64,000 nt of DNA, from NCBI GenBank assembly GCA_032622095.1, contig CP136067.1:46915549-46979548 (forward strand). The letters run 5' to 3'. Source of the stretch: Siphonodentalium dalli. Its lineage: Eukaryota; Mollusca; Scaphopoda; Gadilida; Siphonodentaliidae. The position numbers and the translations under genes are program-made. Within the stretch, counting starts at the first letter, position 1. Each line of letters starts with the position of its first letter. Positions 38,213 through 51,600 of the stretch are shown here, piece after piece. The notes beneath the pieces were generated by a model. That model was not told the origin of the DNA. It saw only the letters and a program-made list of their open reading frames with translations, and did no database searches.

Positions 38213-38669
38213 TATTGTTGTCAAACTTATGTTACTACTCTATCGACGAGAATGGCACATTGCCAGTTCCCTCAACCCATGGCCCAATACTGTCCCAGAA
38301 GATCTGTTGAATATCATTTCTCGTGGAGGCATGTTGTTAATGAAGTTATCGTCATGTATGTTGAATCTAAATCAACAGTGAGAGACATACATTGGTAGAA
38401 ATCCAGTTGATTACCATAATAAAAAAATATTATTATAACGAGAGTGTTACTTTGGAATTTACTAATTTTGTAATACAAAATGTGTATGCTATACTTTTGT
38501 AATAAAATGGGTAATTCCAAAGTAACAACCACATTACAATAATTTTATTTAATAGTATATGTTCGAACCCATGACCTCGTCTAGCCCAGAGTGATTTTCT
38601 CCACGACCGGAAGTCCTGTTGCCACTTGCATCTAATAACATAATATGTACTTGTTCGTTCCGTTTTCAG

Positions 38670-38711
38670 TACAAGCCCCAGACTATGTCTCGTGTTGAAT
38701 TTTCATTAAGA
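38670..38711 (+). other. Exon-like segment, D-E spacer, second copy
   Basis: Duplicate of 36602-36643 (ATG 38685) created by the 2,076-bp duplication, and the one nearest to copy E. Confidence 0.3.
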
Positions 38712-39533
38712 GTGAGCAATACTCAATTTTTTTTTGTCAAATTGGGATGCTTGTGGAATTTGTTGACGAGGGACCCGAGGATTTTAATTCCCATAAGAGG
38801 ATTATTAAAGATCCAGAAATAGGAAACCTTGTTATTGCCGAAACAACATTATCTCATTAAGCGGCTTCATTTTGGGAAATCCTTATAAGGAATCGAAACC
38901 CTATATATACAGCAAAACGTAAGCTAATACGAGTGGTACTCGGTAGCCTAGAGTTCTATATTCCCGGTTCATACACAGGCGCGCAAGGTAAGTTACGATT
39001 ACTTATTCTCATGTTCTTATGTGGCCTTCACGTCAACTATATGGAAGAATTCAACCAGATCCATTAAATTGATGCATGTATGGTTTCCTCGCTTCATGGT
39101 CAGGATCGAGATAATCGTTTTAGACACTCTACTTGATTGTTTTTAATGTAACTCTCTGTACAACTCCAAACAATATGAACAATCAGAACAGTCAATATAG
39201 TAAGTACTAGTGGATATCAAATCGTGTATTTATATATGCTCATAAAACGGGGGTTTGTCCATAGTTTGAATTATAACGGATGCATATTAAATTGTAAACT
39301 GTCACTGTTCATTTTGGGTTGCCACTTAAATCACCGTGGAATTGTTCTCGCTTTTCCGCACACCCCTGTCCAGTTCCGAAAATAAAAAAGTCGACAAAGA
39401 GCAGTATTGCTTGCCAGTTTATTGATGATACGGCAAAAAGATAAAGAGCGTTTGCTTCACTTATGTGTAACTTACCTATATATAAGTCTAATATATAGGT
39501 ACTTTTTGTGTAAAAACTAAATTCGTCCCTTTC

Positions 39534-40818
39534 CAACACGCGCCACCTAAATATAAGACCAATTGCGAAGTTTTCCAGCTCTTAGAACATACCCTTAGTC
39601 GGATCTATGTAACAATATAAAGAGCGTTCAGTTATGTATGTTCCCGGTGTGGTAAAAATATAGAGCGTTTGCCTCACTGCTGTGCGGAAGGTTGAACTCA
39701 GTTAAACATTGAACCTAAAACGCTCTTCATATTGTTACACCTATACATAGTTACGCAATGTGGTAGTATATATGGATGGACGATATAATCAGATGAAATG
39801 TCGTCATACAGACTGTATACATGTATCTCCAAAAACAAATTCACATAAGTATTAGAAATTGATGTCCGCACAAGAGTTAGAAATATGCTCTTTAGAAACA
39901 TGTCATGAATATACTGTCAATGAACGCTCTTTATTGTTTCATGGTGCCTCTATATATATTTATAGAACTCCTTGGCATAGGGCCTACGTCGTCCGGATTG
40001 TTGTATTTATCGACCTACGTGTATATTGATCTTCCGAACATCACTGGAATGTTATAGAAGTTACCATTACTAAGGATAATTCGGGTGCAAAACCTGAGTT
40101 GAAAAACAAAACAAATTCTTCAAACTTGTCATATTCGCAAAGTTGCTCTCGGAGTGATAAGCTCCAACGCGCGCCACATAAATATAAGACCAATTGCGAA
40201 GTTTTCCAGCTCTTGGAACATACTCTTAGTCGGCTGTATGTAACAATATAAAGAGCGTTCGGTTATGTATGTTCCCGGTGTGGTAAAAATATAGCGCGTT
40301 TGCCTCACTACTGTGCGGATGGTTGAACTCAGTTAAATATTGAACCTAAAACGCTCTTTATATTGTTACGCATATACATAGTTACGCAATGTGGTAGTAT
40401 ATATGTATGATCAATATAATCAGATGAAATGTCGTCATACAGACTGTATAAATGTATCTCCAAAAATAAATTCACATGAGAATTGGAAACTGTTTCCACA
40501 CAAGAGTTAGAAATATGCTCTTTAGAAACATGTCATGAATATACTGTCAATGAACGCTCTTTATTGTTTCATGGTGCCCCTATATATATTTATAGAACTC
40601 AATGACTAACATAGGGCCTGTATACGTCATCTGTTTGCATATGAAGGCCGCATTGTTGTATTTATCGACATACGTGTATATTGATCTTCCGAACATCACT
40701 GGAATGTTATGGAAGTGAGCATTACTAAGGATAATTTGGGGCCAAAACCTGAGTTGAAAACAAAACGAAACGAATCCTTCAATCTTGTCATATTCGCAAA
40801 GCTCCCCACGGAGTGATA
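39534..40818. repeat. 630-bp sub-repeat cluster, D-E spacer
   Basis: Copies start at 39534 and 40164 (period 630). The third partial copy seen in other units is reduced here. Confidence 0.75.
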
Positions 40819-41978
40819 AGCTCCTCATGGAGTCATAATGTTAACGACGAAACATATAAGTTGGTTCCGGTGATTAATAAAGGGGTCAGACTTTCACACT
40901 ATCAGGCGAGAAAACGCCGCCAGTCGCGCTTATGGGCTAGGGACATAGTAGAAGTGACTCTTTGTCGGTTGAAATTCAATCACTTGCACAATATGGTAAG
41001 CCAAGCTCAACTGAAGTCACGTGATATGTGCGCGTAGTTAATAAAATGGTGTCCCGTCTTAACTTGTCAGTTCAATTTGTTGCAGTAGAAAACGCATATT
41101 CATATATAAACACTCAATACTTTCAACTATCTATACAATATGGTATGTTTAAAATTATGTTTACATATGCACACAAACCGGATCTCTTAATAATGTGTAC
41201 TTATTTTTTTTTTAAGTTACAACACCCGTTCCGCGCTGATATGTGCTAACTGACTTTTACATTTGGATTTGTCTTTTACAATTGTTTTTTTGCTGTTTAT
41301 ATACACTCTCCACGAATTTGTGAATAGAAAAACATACAATTCAATAACCTCACTGCTCTTCATCGTGGAGGCCGGAATACGTGGAGGCCGGAATAAAGAG
41401 TATTATATTGAAGTTAGTAGGTCGCATAAGATTGTTGAATTCTCATCACATTGGTGGTAACATTGGTGCATGCATTGTCCGGACTACATGTGCCCGATAC
41501 AGATTTGTTCAATTCATAGAATTTAGAAAAGTTAGGTCCCGATTTTCTTCAGCAGATAAAAAAAAAAAGCGCAGTGTCAGTGTTAGTATATTTTGTGGGC
41601 CTTCGTGAGGTTCGTGATCCCCCATTTATCGTTATTCATCTTCAGCAAATCACCGACTGACTAAATTGCTAACATAGTTGATAACTTGTAAACAATATAG
41701 TTGACAGTTCCTGGGCTGAATTTCACTCACAAACTGTTATCTCACTTCCAAACATGCGACTAAACACTTCTGAACAAGAAATCTAACACGTTGTCATGCG
41801 CATCGACGCTGCTCTTCCCACTATCTGTGTAATTTTAACGCCCAGAGTTGTGATAGGCAACCGTATTCGTGAGCAACATTCTGCCACGCGATCCCGATGT
41901 GTTACAATTTGTTATCATACAACATCGCGAATCGTTTCTCACGTATTTTCAAAATAAACAACATTATGTCCCATACTT

Positions 41979-42012
41979 TATAAGCAGTAAAGTTTGGACT
42001 TTTTATTCATTC
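41979..42012 (+). promoter_or_regulatory. Core promoter of copy E (CHR-like motif mutated)
   Basis: TATAAG at 41979 and initiator TCATTC at 42007-42012 keep the 30-bp spacing. The intervening TTTGAA is TTTGGA here. The untranslated exon is 42009-42035. Confidence 0.58.
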
Positions 42013-42588
42013 GCTCTTCTCGCCTTGAACCCATTGTGAGTATCGTCGTCATCGCGTGGTTATTAGTTTTACCATGTACCTCAATCCATTTCAAATGTTT
42101 CAAAACTGGTACTTGAAGAGCCCTAATGCTATTATTTAACACTTCGAACTGGAATACATCTCTATGTCGATACACATATTTTAAGTTATAATGTATTCCC
42201 TTACATTTATCATTCACATCGCCACCGCATAAACTGGATCTTATCAGTGGCATGTAGCGTGTGCTCATTGTCTGACATTCTTTAGCGAGGTGATGGAATT
42301 TAGCGGCAACAATTTATTGCCCAATATATATTTTAGTTGCCTGAATATTTCCGCGTGTTATTAAATATTTCAAATAAATGAACGTATCGGAGAATATTAC
42401 CAGAATAGATCAAATTCCCACAGTATAAATTAATTATATTATTAATATATGGCCTATACTTATCGAGAGTGTAGTTGATTGTAGGTTGATATCCGAGTTG
42501 ACGTCAATACGTCCTCTTTTGCCATATTAATTAATTGAAACCATTTTTCTTTCAGATTCCTAACATCACTTTCGACATAGACGATACC

Positions 42589-45500
42589 ATGGATATCATC
42601 CAGCTGTTGAGCCCTTGTGACTTCAAGCTTCACGTCGACGAGTCGTCCAAAGATAGCGGTATAGATGTAGAGGTAAGCAGGATTAGAGCAGGAGAAATTG
42701 CCAACTCGTACAAACGTCATTTATAAGGACCTATTATCCGTAATTTAGAGAAACAATTTCAGTTTAAACATTGTGTTTATTTGAGAACAGTATTAAGTAA
42801 TAGATCACAAGTTAGTTCGTCAGTTCGTTTTATGCGAAGATTCGAACGCAACCACAGTAATGAACACGAACGTATGTATTATGACACCTACATGCTCACA
42901 TTATGTTATGTATTTTATTCGCACATTTTCGATTATTTTCTTTCAATAGTCTATGCTATAATGTATAATATAAGAGGCACATAATGTTCCACACAGGAAA
43001 TAGTAATTGAGTTCCTTGACATAAATTTTAATTGATATGTCTAATTATATCCACATTAATGAATATAATTTGTTTTCCAGACACCAACTACTGCACACAT
43101 CAGCGAACATGAGGGTAGCTTCAGTTCGTTTCTCGCATCAGAAACACCTACTAAGTCTGAGGTACGTTATATTATTATTTCTAAAATTAAGAAAACAATG
43201 AACGCCACATTAATAGGTTAATAAGATTTGACAAAAACCATATAGGACCGGCTAAAATTATGGCCGGACAATTAACACCAAGAAACCTATACACGAATAC
43301 AGTTTATCCAGCAATTTAGGAAAGCATTTCAGCAGCCTAAGGGTGGATACACACAGTATGCATGTAATTTCTGTGTGTAAAATACATGTATTTTACATGG
43401 CCACACCAATAATTGACAACATTAAATATCTGCGAGCGTTCATTGTTAACATGCCAGACAAGTGAGTAGTGATAAGCGAAGTCAAACTGTCTGCTATCAG
43501 GACATTTAAGGCCAGTCCAAAACACGTCTTCTCTTACGGATGCCGAAATTAGTCAACTCTGTGTGACATTTTATTAATGCACGAACACCAGAAGCGACAC
43601 GTCTGGCATATACAGGCTTCATATAGAATATGTTCGACCATGATGCTTGTTTGGCATGGGGTCCTGAAAGCTTCAAATCGCTAAGGGACTTAGTTGTATA
43701 TCGGTCGGAATAATCTGCGCAAGAAGGTACAATATAATGTTTTACTTAAATAGCTCAGAGTTAGCCACCCCCGCCTGGTAGCTTTCGGGATCATATATAT
43801 ATAGCCCCTGCGTCGGGGAAATCCGGATCCACCACTGCTATAAACATCAAGAGAGGACTAATAATTATTTAAATAGACCGTCCACCATCTGGGTTATCCC
43901 ACGAACAAGTATTTTAAGTGGCCTGGCGGCTCGGTCCAAGATAGCGGCTTCTCTACATTCCTTAATTGGAACTAGAACTCAGTGCGGTCAACACGTCCGC
44001 AATGATTGGGTTGTCAGTGGACACATGTTACATTGTCTGTATTATCCGTGTAAAACGCCAAATACACGATAATTACAGAGGTTGCATGCATGTGTGTATC
44101 CACCCTAAGACAAGAAGCCATATTTCTATAGTGTATGTGTGGCATCTACGTTTACGCTTATAATTTAAGTATTTAAATACAAACAGCTAAGCAAATAATT
44201 ATATGATATTTTGATACATGTATCACGGTTCTAAATATTTCGCTTCCAGTTGTCCATCCGTCGTAGACCAGTTCGATGTCTTTTCGGACGTTCAAAATCC
44301 TCCGACAACTGTCTGAAACGCCAGATCACCGAGAAATGTGATGTCATCGAACCACCAGGCAAACGCCAACTGTTAGAGAAATCAGACAAAGACGACATGA
44401 GAATTAAAGAAGCTCTCAACTCCATGACCTCCAACGTTGATCTGATCGGTGACGGGACCTCGAGCTACACTCTCCATGTCATCTCAGGTCGACACAAGGA
44501 CCTCAAGTACATCTCCTCACAAACAGTGAGTGATTTCAACGTATTAATGTATCTATTCGATAATCGAGACATACATGTATTTGATTGTCGTATACGTGTA
44601 ATATGAATGTTTCCATGTTGCTTTTGTGCCCAACTATCTGGACTTCCTTCTATATCTGAAATTCAAACTGATAGAAAAGTAAACTGTTCAAATTATGACG
44701 GGATAACAAGCCTATGGCTTTTATAAAAATAATTGCTATGTAAATGTTACCTCAAGTTTCAATACAGGCAGCTACAATGTAAAGGCGGAAATTCAAATAT
44801 AGTTCTCTGTTCTCTCATAAATGTTGGAATAGTTAAGCGAGTGCAGGGATGAGTAAGAGTAATGTGTGATAGAAGGGATAAGATAATAAAGTAGTTAGGA
44901 AAGATGTGTGATAAATGGTGTATACAGTCATGTCTCGAAATTCTTCACTAGACGTCCAGTGTTCTTATAGGATGAGTAAAACAAATATGCTAAAATATCC
45001 AAGTGCCGTAGTTTCATCGTAGACTTGTTCCAGTTTTAAAATATAGATAGTGAAATTGATAATTTTTGTTTACAGTTGGAAGATTTGATGTCAGGCCGAT
45101 TCAGCAACAGCATCGACGAGTTTGTGGTCGTAGACTGTCGATACCCATATGAGTACGAAGGTGGACATATCCAGGTACGTGTGCGTCACCGACATGACCT
45201 CTGCTCTAATATTTGCCAATATAACACAGCAATCGATTTATTTCTTTTGTAAAATAATGAGGATCATGTCAAGTTAAATTATCTTATTGGCATTATTTTG
45301 ATTGACAACATTATTTTATTACGTAACAAATATCAATATATATGTTGAAATTACATATACATGTATTACAAATTTTTACATGTATATCCGTATAGTTTTA
45401 TTTCTTTTGTTTTTTTGTTGATAATGAGTCCAATAATTAAATTGGTAACACGCTCAGAATATCAATTCAGATTTATTGTATCACTCTTAATGGTGGTGTG

Positions 45501-46683
45501 TGTCAAGAATCTAAATTCAGCCACCCATTGTTAACAATCGTCAATACCCGAACAAAATTATATTTTTGTTATAATAATGATCAGTTTTCCTGTCGGGCGA
45601 TTTTGCGGTTGAATTGTGTAGTGTTTGTATTGTCTAAGGATCTGTATCTAAGTCACCTCTTATTTGCAGGATGCTGAGAATCTCCACACGCAGGCGATGA
45701 TCGAGAAGAGGTTTTTGGGCGACGCTCCCCTCAAACACAGGACCATCGTCATCTTTCACTGCGAGTTCTCATCTGAACGCGGTCCAAAAATGTAAGTATC
45801 AATTCTATGTCAACCATAGTTTATTAATGTATTAACATATGAATGGAATAGGCTAATTGACAAACCTTAAAACACTAAATTCATTTTCATTATAATTACC
45901 ATGTTGTTTGCATCGTGCATAGAGTACACGTGTATTTTACACTAATCCATGTCTCTAATTCATTAATGTTATGCTGATATTCGGTATAAACGCAGATGGT
46001 CCCATATATGGCCGGATTTAGTATACAGTACCCCTTTAAGTTTAACATGAAAATGAAAAGGATAAATTGTAGCATTATTTAATTATTTAATTAAGTTCTT
46101 TGTAATCGGATGTAAGCATACACGTAGCAATACAGTTAACTACATGTATATGTGATTGCTATGATTATGTCGTGAGCGAAGGTTTATATCTGAATGTATT
46201 CATTTCTAGGCTCAGGCACCTGCGACAGAAGGACAGAGAGATGAACGCAGAGAATTACCCGAACCTGTTTTACCCTGAAATCTATATACTTCATGGCGGA
46301 TATAAGGAATTCTTCGAATCCAAACAGGTGCGTTTTGTTTCACTACATTTTCGAAATTCGTTTCAAAATATGGTGACAAGACATTGTGCCAATAAGCTCA
46401 CGTTTGATACACACATGTGTAGAGTAATTGCAACAAATGTAGTTCACTGTCGATGCAACGGTGTTTCAGCACCTCAACAAGTACGTTTTCTACATATAAT
46501 TCGTGAAACTGTGAAAGTATTATTTTGTACTTATTTGCTATATATTACTCTTTCCAGGCGCTCTGCATCCCGCAGTCATATCGACCTATGCTGCACCAGG
46601 ATTACTCATCTCAGCTACGTCACTTCCGAGCCAAGTCCAAGTCCTGGTCCAACGGTCAGAGAAAGAGATCGCTGAGATTCTAG
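42589..46683 (+). CDS. cdc25: CDC25-family dual-specificity phosphatase, copy E (intact)
   Basis: Same family role as copy C: activating CDKs by removing inhibitory Thr/Tyr phosphates. Coding exons: 42556-42672 (ATG 42589), 43081-43161, 44250-44525, 45076-45174, 45670-45791, 46210-46327 and 46558-46683 (TAG). Splice sites are canonical, phases match and the product is 301 residues. Catalytic Cys211 is at 45760-45762 within [10 protein letters not shown], and Arg217 is present. Amino-acid differences from the consensus of the array are Lys21 for Arg (beside the DSG motif), Ala47 for Pro, Gly92 for Ala, Ser145 for Pro and Ile264 for Thr. None touches the P-loop. The start was chosen at the ATG in ACCATGG because no in-phase upstream coding exon is certain. 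The exon itself is open 11 codons further upstream. Confidence 0.92.
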
Positions 46684-47086
46684 CTGTTCGTCGTCATCAA
46701 GTTGTTGTTACTCTGTTGTTTGTTGTTATTTGTTATTTGTTGTTATGTTATTTCTCAGACACCAGTGCACCAAGTGATTAAAACTTGATCAGCGCACATT
46801 TTCGATGTTGAAATGGGGTTCAGCCATGTTTAACGGCGTTGTGGCGTAGTTCAGCCGCACTTGACGGTAGTCACACGTCTTTCTTGACTAAATATTTATT
46901 AATACATCCCCCCCCCAAAGTAATTTGGGTATAGCAATATATGAACTGCTTGGTGTCTGAGATTTTTGTTTTGATTTCAAGCTTAGCTGTGATAATGTTT
47001 TTGTTATTTATAAAAATGTATATGATATAAAGAGCTGGTTAAATTATTGTTAATATATATTGTTTCACATAACGTGCTACATTGTG

Positions 47087-47092
47087 AATAAA
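47087..47092 (+). terminator. AATAAA poly(A) signal, copy E
   Basis: AATAAA about 400 bp after the stop of the intact copy E, in the conserved context shared by all units. Confidence 0.5.
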
Positions 47093-47721
47093 TATTGTTC
47101 TCAAACTTATGTTACTACTCAATCGAAGACAATGGCACATTGTGATTTCCCTCATCCCAGGGCCCAATACTATAAAATTACAAACATGGTGATTTGAACC
47201 GCGAAGAAGATGGCGAGTACTATGAACTCCGAAATTTTAATAGCGTAGGCAACAACTTGTAAATAAAATAGACTAGGCAAATCGAGTGTGTATAAATATA
47301 CCATCGACCTCAAAAGATGGAACATTCACGCTCCCATTCTTCACAATAAGCAAAGAGTTTTCCAGAAGATCTCTTGAATATCATTTCTCGTGAATGCATG
47401 TTGTTAATGAAGTTATCGTCATACATGTATGTTGAATAAATATCAACAATGAGAGACAAACACTGGTAGAAATCCAGTTGAATACTATAAAAACAAAGTG
47501 ATTGAAGTTATTGTATCGTGCGTGTTATAATGCTATAATTTTGTAATAAAATGTGTAATTCCAAAGTAACAACCACATTACAATAATTTTAGTTTAATAG
47601 TATATGTTCGAAGTTCGAACCCATGACCTCGTCTAGCCCAGAGTGATTTTCTCCACGACCGGAAGTCCTGTTGCCACTTGCATCTAATAACATAATATGT
47701 ACTTGTTCGTTCCGTTTTCAG

Positions 47722-47763
47722 TACAAGCCCCAGACTATGTCTCGCGTTGAATTTTCATTAAGA
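47722..47763 (+). other. Exon-like segment between copies E and F
   Basis: As at 5227-5268 (ATG 47737), but with a CGT to CGC change that keeps arginine. This is one synonymous difference, too little to prove coding constraint. Confidence 0.3.
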
Positions 47764-48594
47764 GTGAGCAATACTTAATTATTTTTTTTGGTCAAACTGT
47801 CAAAGTGGGATGCTTGTGGTATCTGTTGACGAAGGACCCGACGATTTAAATTCCCATAAGAGGATTATTAAAGATCCAGAAATAGGAAACCTTGTTATTG
47901 CCGAAACAACATTATCTCATTAAGCGGCTTCATTTTGGGAAATCCTTATGAGGAATCGAAACCCTATATATACAGCAAAACGAAAGCTAATACGAGTGGT
48001 ACTCGGTAGCCTAGAGTTCTATATTCCCGGTTCATACACAGGCGCACAAGGTAAGTTACGATTACTCATTCTCATGTTCTTATGTGGCCTTCACGTCAAC
48101 TATATGGCATAATTCAACCAGATCCATTAAATTGATGCATGTATGGTTTCCTCGCTTCGTGGTCAGGATCGAGATAATCGTTTTAGACACTCTACTTGAT
48201 TGTTTTTATAGTAAAACTCCAAGAAATATGCAATCAGAACAGTCAATATAGTAAGTACTATTGGATATCAAATCGTGTATTTATATATGCTCATAAAACG
48301 GGGGTTTGTCCATAGTTTGAATTATAACGGATGCATATTAAATTGTAAACTGTCACTGTTCATTTTGGGTTGCCACTTAAATCACCGTGGAATTGTTCTC
48401 GCTTTTCCGCACACCCCTGTCCAGTTCCGAAAATAAAAAAGTCGACAAAGAGCTGTATTGCTTGCCAGTTTATTGATGATACGGCAAAAAAATAAAGAGC
48501 GTTTGCTTCACTTATGTGTAACTTACCTATATATAAATCTAATATATAGGTACTTTTTGTGTAAAAACTAAATTCCTAGTGCTTCGTCCCTTTC

Positions 48595-49681
48595 CAACAC
48601 GCGCCACATAAATATAAGACCAATTGCGAAGTTTTCCAGCTCTTAGAACATACCCTTAGTCGGCTGTATGTAACACTATAAAGAGCGTTCAGTTATGTAT
48701 GTTCCCGATGTGGTAAAACTATAGAGCGTTTGCCTCACTGCTGTGCGGAGGGTTGAACTCAGGTAAACATTGAACCTAAAACGCTCTTTATATTGTTACG
48801 CCTATACATAGTTACGCAATGTGGTAGTATATATATATGGACCATATAATCAGATGAAATGTCGTCATACAGACTGTGTACATGTATCTCCAAAAACAAA
48901 TTCACATGAGCATTAGAAACTGTTTCCACACAAGAGTTAGAAATATGCTCTATAGAAACATGTCATGAATATACTGTCAATGAACGCTCTTTATTGTTTC
49001 ATGGTGCCTCTATATATATTTATAGAACTCCTTGGCATAATGCCTACGTCGTCCGGATTGTTGTATTTATCGACCTACGTGTATATTGATCTTCCGAACA
49101 TCACTGGAATGTTATAGAAGTTACCATTAATAAGGATAATTTGGGGGCAAAACCTGAATTGAAAAACAAAACGAATTCTTCAAACTTGTCATATTCGCAA
49201 AGTTCCTCTTGGAGTGATAAGCTCCAACGCGCGCCACATAAATATAAGACCAATTGCGAAGTTTTCCAGCTCTTGGAACATACTCTTAGTCGGCTGTATG
49301 TAACACTATAAAGAGCGTTCAGTTATGTATGTTCCCTGTGTGGTAAAAATATAGCGCGTTTGCCTCACTACTGTGCGGAGGGTTGAACTCAGTTAAACAT
49401 TGAACCTAAAACGCTCTTTATATGGTTACGCCTATACATAGTTACTCAATGTGGTATTATATATGTATGATCAATATAATCAGATGAAATGTCGTCATAC
49501 AGACTGCATAAATATATCTCCAAAAATAAATTCACAAGAGTTATGTTCCCGGTGTGGTGAAAATATAGCGCGTTTGCCTCACTGCTGTGCGGAGGGTTGA
49601 ACTCAGTTAAACATTGAACCTAAAACGCTCTTTATATGGTTACGCCTATACATAGTTACGCAATGGGGTAGTATATATGTA
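48595..49681. repeat. 630-bp sub-repeat cluster, E-F spacer, left part
   Basis: Copies start at 48595 and 49224. The cluster is interrupted by the Helitron after 49681 and continues at 52659-53069. Confidence 0.78.
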
Positions 49682-49829
49682 TCTATATCTATATTTGCGA
49701 ATGTCTGTCTGTCTTTCTGTCTGTCTGTCTGTCTGTGTTCTATAGAAATTCACAGGGGACCACCTAGATGACACAAAAGGGGTCTAATAGGGGTAACTTT
49801 TTACGAGAAAGATAATGGAGAGGGTTATA

Positions 49830-51600
49830 ATTTTCTAAAGTGACGCCATTGTTGTCAGGAGGAGAAAAGGGGGAGGGGCAGAAAAAACATTGTCGCCGAT
49901 TGCCACCAAACTTATATATAATCATCCCCATAATATGAGGAAGCTAATGGAGTGGTTTAAATATGTCAAAAATCGCGCCGTTCGCGTCAGGGATGCCCGG
50001 AAGGGGAGATGGGCACCAAAATTTATCAAAATAATTTTAGCGCCGAATTCCACCAGCTTGATGCACATTCTTCTGAGATCTTCTCTTTGATACAATGAAT
50101 CTTATTGTGTGATTTAAAGACGCCAAATTGGTGTCGTTGGGATGAGAGATTTGAGGGGCAGAGGGTGGGTACTAAATCTGACAAGAATTGGTTTCGTCGC
50201 CGATTGGCACGAAACTTATACAAATTCATCCCCATGGTATCAGGTGTATAATTGCGTGGCTTAAAGCTGTCAAAATTGGCGTCATTCGAGTCAGGGGTGC
50301 ACTGAAAGGGAGAGGGGCACCAAAATTGATACACAATATTTTTAGCGCCAATTTCCACCAAATTGATGCACATTCTTAACCATGATATGAGGAATTTAAT
50401 CTTGTGATTTTAAAGACGTCATATTGGTGCTGCTTTTGTGAGGGATGGGGGTGGGGTTGGGTGGGAACTAAATTTGATAAAAACAATTTAGTCGTGGATT
50501 AGCACCAAACTTACAAATAATAATCTCCATGATATCAGGAGTCTAATTATGTGGCTTAAAGATGTCAAAAGTTGGGCTATTCGAGTCAGGGGTGCCTAGA
50601 GTGTGAGAGGGACACAAACATTGATACACAATATGTTTAGCGCCGATTTCCACCTGAGTGATACATATTCTTCTCCGTGCTACGAATAATCTAATCGTGT
50701 GGTTTAAATGCGCCAAATTGGTGCCTTTTGTGTGAGAGATATGCAATGGTGGCCCTAAATTTGATACGAATTTGTATACTCGCCAATTTTTATAAATTGT
50801 ATATATATTCATCTCTATAATGAGTCTAAGTGTGTGGTTTAATGATGTCAAAAGTGGCGCCGCTTGAGTCCGAAATATGGACGGGAGGGCCACCAAACAC
50901 CAAAAATATGTTTAGTGCCAATTACCATCAAACTCATACACGTTCTTCTCAAATGATACAATGAATCAAATATTTGCGAATATCTGTCTGTGTTCTATAT
51001 ATAATCGAGGGTACAATCGAGATGGCACCAAGGCGGTCTAACAGGGGTAACTCTTTACGAGTAAGTTAATGGTGCGGGTTAAAATTTTCTAAAGTGACGT
51101 TGTTGGTGTCAGGGGAAGGGCTATTTTTATAACAAATTTCGACCAAATTTATATATTATTCTTCGCCGTGATACGAGGAATATAAACGTGTGATTTAAAG
51201 ACGCGAAATTTGTGCCGTTTGGGTGAGAGATGGGGGGGGGGGGGGTAACAACTATGATAAGAATTTGTTTAGTTGCCGATCACCACCAAACTTATATATA
51301 ATCATCTCCATTATATAATGCATGCATGGGTCTAATAGACGTGGTTTAAATATGACAAAAGTGCCGCGGTTCAAGTCATGCATGAGGGGAGTTGCACCAA
51401 AGTTGATACAAATATATTTATCACTGATTCTACCAAATTTATGCACGTTTTTCTCTAATGATATGAAGAATTAAATCACACTTGGGGTCGTTTGGGTCAT
51501 GGATCGTGAGGGGAGATTCACTAGCATTTATAAGATTGTTCAATTCGCCGATATCCAACAAAAGTTATATATAGTCATCTACCAGGCCATCTCCATGTCG
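49830..51600. repeat. ~148-bp degenerate tandem repeats inside the Helitron
   Basis: About twelve diverged units, marked by CGCC(G/A)ATTnCCACCAAA-like cores near 49900, 50040, 50197, 50345, 50495, 50640, 50780, 50915, 51140, 51270, 51420 and 51548. Alternate units are more alike, giving a dimeric period of about 297 bp. Each carries ACGCCAAATTGG or GTCAAAATTGG-like and GAGTCAGGGGTG-like blocks. Short ORFs here are by-products. Confidence 0.75.
50965..51115 (+). repeat. Internal second Helitron head
   Basis: ATATTTGCGAATATCTGTCTG...GGTCTAACAGGGGTAACTCTTTACGAG resembles the element's own first 160 bp (49691-49850). Shared blocks are ATATTTGCGAAT, TCTGTCTGTGTTCTATA, GGGGTAACT, TTTACGAG and TTTTCTAAAGTGACG. 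No CTAG-type end precedes it. Confidence 0.7.

Larger units (their letters stand above)
37588..39663 (+). repeat. Tandem duplication in unit D, second copy
   Basis: Near-identical to the preceding 2,076 bp at constant offset. The few differences include a short deletion before the tRNA-like GTTCGAA and T/G changes. The copy then continues into normal spacer after about 39650. Confidence 0.92.
31140..41997 (+). repeat. Array unit D (most diverged, with internal duplication)
   Basis: 10,858 bp, including a 2,076-bp tandem duplication. The second half of this unit shows many more substitutions and small indels against the others than they show among themselves, so it is the oldest-separated member or escaped homogenisation. 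Confidence 0.92.

Noticed and set aside
50026-50373. 115- and 117-codon ORFs within the Helitron, in both copies
   Set aside because: Products of the tandem repeats, with repeated phrases and no Rep or helicase motifs.
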